In this document: positions 15,261 to 17,898 of the stretch, piece after piece
Position numbering within the stretch: the first letter of the stretch is position 1
How the letters are laid out: each line of letters begins with the position of its first letter
Source of the DNA: Deltaproteobacteria bacterium
GTDB taxonomy: Bacteria; Desulfobacterota; Syntrophia; Syntrophales; UBA2210
Assembly: GCA_011056825.1 (NCBI GenBank)
Contig: DSBH01000178.1
Span: forward strand, 1-17,898
Direction: 5' to 3'
Length of the DNA stretch: 17,898 nucleotides
Notes under the pieces: model-generated
Told to the model about the DNA's origin: nothing
The model's input: only the letters and a program-made list of their open reading frames with translations
The model's database searches: none
Made by a program: the position numbers and the translations under genes

Positions 15261-15923
15261 ATGAAAAAGGCAATCCTTATTATTCTGGTGGGGATGTTCG
15301 TTCTGGGCGGTTGTGCAACCATGTCTGAACAGTCAAAAACGAAGAAAGGGGCTGTTTACGGAGCGGCCGGCGGCGCGGCCGCGGGCGCTGTGCTGGGACA
15401 GATAATAGGGGGCGACACTGAGGGAACGCTTATCGGCGCGGCTGCCGGGGCGGCTATCGGGGGCGCCGGGGGCGCCGGCGTCGGTCACATGATGGACAAG
15501 CAGGAGGCAGAGATGCGCGAGGCGCTGGCGACGTCGGAAGCGGTGGCGGTCAGGCGCGAGGGTGAACTGTTGGCTCTTACCTTCAAGGGAGATGTTACCT
15601 TCGACTACGATTCCGATGTTGTGCGGCCCGGACTGTACACCGAAATAGACCGCATCGCCGAGATTATGATCCGGTATCCGCAGACAGTGATCCTGGTTGA
15701 AGGACACACGGACAGCACGGGGTCGGAAGAGTACAACCAGGATTTGTCCGAGCGACGTGCCGCCAGTGTTGCAACCCTGCTCGTGGAACGCGGGGTCCAG
15801 GAATCGAGGATCCGGGTCATCGGTTACGGCGAGAGTCAGCCCGTCGCAACCAACGAAACGGCGGACGGGCGCCGGTTGAACCGTCGCGTGGAAATCAGAA
15901 TCGATCCGGAAACTCAACGATAG
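15261..15923 (+). CDS. OmpA-family lipoprotein with glycine-zipper domain
   Basis: Outer-membrane lipoprotein of 220 residues expected to tether the outer membrane to peptidoglycan. The lipobox LGGC gives a lipidated cysteine at residue 18, followed by Ala-Thr, consistent with outer-membrane sorting. Residues about 30-76 form a Gly/Ala-rich glycine-zipper segment (repeated GAAxGAAxG patterns), similar to E. coli YiaD. The C-terminal OmpA domain covers about 101-218. It has the GHTDSTG loop and the NQDLSERRAASV motif. D151 and R166 correspond to the diaminopimelate-binding Asp and Arg of OmpA. The ribosome site AAGGA lies about 8 bases before the ATG. The product fits the envelope theme of the window. 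Its exact partners are unknown. Confidence 0.93.
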   Translation: MKKAILIILVGMFVLGGCATMSEQSKTKKGAVYGAAGGAAAGAVLGQIIGGDTEGTLIGAAAGAAIGGAGGAGVGHMMDKQEAEMREALATSEAVAVRREGELLALTFKGDVTFDYDSDVVRPGLYTEIDRIAEIMIRYPQTVILVEGHTDSTGSEEYNQDLSERRAASVATLLVERGVQESRIRVIGYGESQPVATNETADGRRLNRRVEIRIDPETQR

Positions 15924-16002
15924 CCGTTGCACCGAAGAACGGGGCGATTCTGTTCCGGACAGTTTAACCGTTTTGTCAAATAACTTCTCTTTACGTCATG
16001 CT

Positions 16003-16049
16003 CAAAGAACCACTGCACGCCTGGTATCGTTTTAGCAGGCGGTTCTTTG
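16003..16049. other. Bulged perfect-arm hairpin between two envelope genes
   Basis: CAAAGAACC (16003-16011) pairs with GGTTCTTTG (16041-16049). Inside, GCCTG (16019-16023) pairs with CAGGC (16036-16040), leaving a 7-base bulge on the 5' side and a 12-base loop. No T tract follows on either strand. Direct copies of GTCAAATA lie on both sides (15975-15982 and 16051-16058). It could be an RNA element in the 3' end of the OmpA transcript, a small RNA, or a relic of an inserted element. Confidence 0.5.
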
Positions 16050-16164
16050 TGTCAAATACTGTTTGCCGGGCATGAAAGCGGTACCATTCCCTGGTCGGAT
16101 AATTATTGACAAATTTTCATAAATAGTACGAAAGTAAGAAAAACAACGAGCGGAGGATGAAAAA

Positions 16165-16800
16165 ATGAAAAGAATACTTTCAGTTTTATTCGTCGGCTCC
16201 CTTGTGCTATTTGCCATGAGCTTGGCGGTTTATGGCGCGGACGGGTTGTACGCCCATTACAAGCTGGGGCTGGGTATATTGACGGATAGTGATGTGACGG
16301 ATGCGGCTGCGCCGGGAACATCGATAGAGCTGGAATACGACGATGACCTGGCCATAGCGGTCGGCATCGGCTATGCCGTGGGAGCGGTCAGGGGCGAGGC
16401 CGAACTGGCTTTTCTCAACAATGATCTGGATAAAGTAGTCCTCAGCGGGGTTCCCCAGGCTGTCTGGTCGGGAGGCGCGTCGAGCCGGGCTTTACTCCTC
16501 AACGGATATTACGATTTCCTGAATTCTACTCCGGTGACGCCCTTCGTGAGTGCCGGTATCGGTATTGCCCGCGTTGATGTGGGGAATATCAATTACGTAG
16601 CAGGCGGGGGGCAACAGGGCGGTCATGACACGGTTTTCGCGTACCAGCTCGGGGCGGGCGTTGCATATGAGATTACCAGACGGTTCACCGTTGATGTGAC
16701 CTATCGCTACTTCGGAACCTCGGATGCTGATTTCCGGCCGAACATGGAGATGGAATACGGGAGTCACAATATTTACGCAGGGTTACGAGTTTCTTTTTAA
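16165..16800 (+). CDS. Small outer-membrane beta-barrel protein (OmpA/OMP_b-brl-like)
   Basis: Predicted outer-membrane barrel of 211 residues, about eight strands by size. A Sec signal peptide covers roughly residues 1-24 (MKRILSVLFVG to VYGA). The mature part alternates polar and aromatic or aliphatic residues: LYAHYKLGLGIL, IAVGIGYAVG, PFVSAGIGIARV, AYQLGAGVAYEI, TVDVTYRYFGTSD. It ends NIYAGLRVSF with the terminal Phe used for BAM-dependent assembly. The ribosome site GGAGG is 8 bases before the ATG. A TTGACA at 16106-16111 is a possible -35, but I find no good -10 at proper spacing. It resembles generic eight-stranded porin-like proteins; a specific ligand or role cannot be assigned. No clear terminator follows, although CCTCCGGAGG is a palindrome just downstream. 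Confidence 0.85.
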   Translation: MKRILSVLFVGSLVLFAMSLAVYGADGLYAHYKLGLGILTDSDVTDAAAPGTSIELEYDDDLAIAVGIGYAVGAVRGEAELAFLNNDLDKVVLSGVPQAVWSGGASSRALLLNGYYDFLNSTPVTPFVSAGIGIARVDVGNINYVAGGGQQGGHDTVFAYQLGAGVAYEITRRFTVDVTYRYFGTSDADFRPNMEMEYGSHNIYAGLRVSF

Positions 16801-16936
16801 TAATATAACGGTTCCTCCGGAGGATCAGCTGCATGGCATGCCGGGTTCTTTTTGTCTGCCTGTAAGCCCGGCGGGCGAAACTGACGGCGTTTAAGGAGTA
16901 TGGTTCCGCTGCCCGATTCTTTCGGACGTAAAAATA

Positions 16937-17779
16937 TCAGTCGGAAAATGGCTTGTCCTTCCACCAGGGATAAAAATCGGGCATGTCGGAGCTCGGTTTC
17001 ATGGTGAACCGGGACGGCCGTTTTTCCTTGAACGACAAGACGCCTTCCTTCGAGTCTTCTGAGTCGAGCATGTAACCGAAACCCTTCGATTCCAGAATGT
17101 GCGTGTTCATGGGATCGGTTTCGCCGAGCATTTTCCACAGAAGCTGTCGAGCCAGAGCGGTTGAGACGGCCGACGTATTGTCGGCGATTTCACGGGCAAT
17201 CTGCCGGGCGGTGGTTAACAGTTCTTCCGCAGGGACAACCCTGCTGAAAAGCCCCATTTCAAGACCTTCGCGGGCGTTGAAGAGACGTCCCGTCAGGATG
17301 AGTTCGGCGGCCCTGCTGATACCGACGATGCGAGGCAGGAAAAAAGTGCTGCATCCCTCGGGCACAACGCCGCGACGGTTGAAAACAAAACCGATTTTTT
17401 GCGCGGTTTCCGAGGCGATGCGAATGTCCATCGCCAGGGTCATGGTAATGCCGACTCCCACGGCGTTTCCGTTCAGGGCGGCAATGACGGGTTTTTTCAT
17501 GTTAAACAGGCGAAGCGTCACCTGTCCCGCCGTGTCGCGGAAAGAATGTTCGTCCGATTTTCTGAAACCGCCGGCGCTCAGATCCGCGCCGGCGCAATAG
17601 GCGCGACCGGCGCCTGTAAATATGATTACGCGGATCGTGTCGTCTTCATCGGCACGGTCGAGGGCGTCCAGTATTTCCTCCATCATGACGGGCGTCCAGG
17701 CGTTGAGCGCTTCGGGCCTGTTAAGTGTGACCAGTGCGATCCCGTCTTCCTGTTTGTACGTGATCTGTTCGTAATCCAT
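16937..17779 (-). CDS. Crotonase-fold enzyme (enoyl-CoA hydratase/isomerase family)
   Basis: Cytoplasmic CoA-thioester enzyme of 280 residues. The oxyanion-hole segments are present: YCAGADLS (61-68) and NGNAVGVG (103-110). The two catalytic Glu of rat enoyl-CoA hydratase (E144, E164) align with T112 and F133. So the usual hydration chemistry is doubtful. A Glu instead sits at residue 141 in VPEGCST. That is the position and context (PEGCS) of the catalytic Glu in peroxisomal delta3,delta2-enoyl-CoA isomerases such as human ECI2 and yeast Eci1. The C-terminal EGVLSFKEKRPSRF motif is typical of crotonases. The ribosome site GGAGG is 9 bases before the ATG. It stands alone on this strand and has a palindrome-bearing promoter upstream. 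The fold is certain; isomerase rather than hydratase is a reasoned guess from a by-eye alignment. Confidence 0.92.
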   Translation of the reverse strand: MDYEQITYKQEDGIALVTLNRPEALNAWTPVMMEEILDALDRADEDDTIRVIIFTGAGRAYCAGADLSAGGFRKSDEHSFRDTAGQVTLRLFNMKKPVIAALNGNAVGVGITMTLAMDIRIASETAQKIGFVFNRRGVVPEGCSTFFLPRIVGISRAAELILTGRLFNAREGLEMGLFSRVVPAEELLTTARQIAREIADNTSAVSTALARQLLWKMLGETDPMNTHILESKGFGYMLDSEDSKEGVLSFKEKRPSRFTMKPSSDMPDFYPWWKDKPFSD

Positions 17780-17861
17780 TGATGCTATCCTCCAAGAATG
17801 TGCAGTCGTAACTTTAGAAGTCAGACCCGACTTTCGCCAATACGCCGAGGCGTCATGCGTA

Positions 17862-17879
17862 ACTATACGTATTAATACG
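17862..17879 (-). promoter_or_regulatory. Candidate promoter -10 and overlapping operator of the crotonase gene
   Basis: On the minus strand TATAGT (forward 17862-17867, 5 of 6 matches to -10) lies directly downstream of a perfect 12-bp palindrome, CGTATTAATACG (17868-17879). Wider dyad arms GCGTA (17857-17861) and TACGC (17876-17880) frame it. No good -35 is visible. A repressor bound here would block the promoter. The leader to the ATG would be about 75 bases. Confidence 0.5.
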
Positions 17880-17898
17880 CAATACAGCGATAAAAACG

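Noticed and set aside
16106..16111. Perfect TTGACA upstream of the small barrel gene.
   Set aside because: No acceptable -10 lies 16-18 bases downstream, so I did not call a promoter.
16157..16168. Three-codon mini-frame ATG-AAA-AAA-TGA overlapping the barrel gene start.
   Set aside because: GGAGG directly abuts its ATG, leaving no spacing, so ribosomes should choose the ATG at 16165.
1..17898. Mobile elements, CRISPR arrays, tRNA or rRNA genes, toxin-antitoxin or defence systems.
   Set aside because: I looked for transposase or integrase motifs, spaced repeats, cloverleaf patterns and small gene pairs and found none. The short tandem repeats seen have only two units.

Overview
This window looks like chromosomal DNA of a Gram-negative, probably anaerobic bacterium. 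Desulfobacterota (the former Deltaproteobacteria) is the best guess. The evidence is indirect: many outer-membrane and periplasmic proteins, a DUF3783 protein, an overlapping mnmA-mtaB pair, and separate acyl-CoA dehydrogenase and crotonase genes of the kind these organisms carry in many copies. GC content is moderately high by eye. No rRNA, tRNA, CRISPR array, transposase, integrase or phage gene was seen.

Layout. (1) 1-2094, minus strand: mnmA and mtaB, two tRNA-modification enzymes overlapping by 8 bases; mtaB runs off the left edge. (2) 2444-2899, plus strand: a secreted DUF2147 protein, then a strong terminator and a second perfect hairpin. (3) 3127-6698, minus strand: ydbH-ynbE-ydbL, which in E. 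coli form a bridge between inner and outer membranes for phospholipid transport. (4) 6981-8399, plus strand: a drug-efflux-type MFS transporter. (5) 8695-9508, plus strand: an outer-membrane barrel gene broken by two apparent single-T losses, otherwise intact. (6) 9981-10427, plus strand: a DUF3783 protein with its own near-consensus promoter. (7) 10517-12337, minus strand: a 606-residue acyl-CoA dehydrogenase. (8) 12580-14085, minus strand: a secreted DUF3300 protein with a basic repeat-bearing tail. (9) 14475-15176 and 15261-15923, plus strand: a UPF0173 metallo-hydrolase and an OmpA-type lipoprotein. (10) 16165-16800, plus strand: a small outer-membrane barrel. (11) 16937-17779, minus strand: a crotonase whose active-site pattern resembles enoyl-CoA isomerases more than hydratases.

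How the genes fit together. Apart from the tRNA-modification pair, the DUF3783 gene, the metallo-hydrolase and the two CoA-ester enzymes, most products act in or across the cell envelope. The two CoA-ester enzymes are separate transcription units. Each has a candidate regulatory motif at its promoter: 11-bp tandem repeats for the dehydrogenase and a perfect palindrome for the crotonase.

I did not find a clearly new multi-gene system. The best leads are the doubly frameshifted barrel gene, the ydbH operon in this setting, the crotonase active site, and the 14.2-14.5 kb divergent region. That region holds a symmetric -10 palindrome, tandem repeats, and a dyad centred in a 19-bp promoter spacer as in MerR-type promoters.
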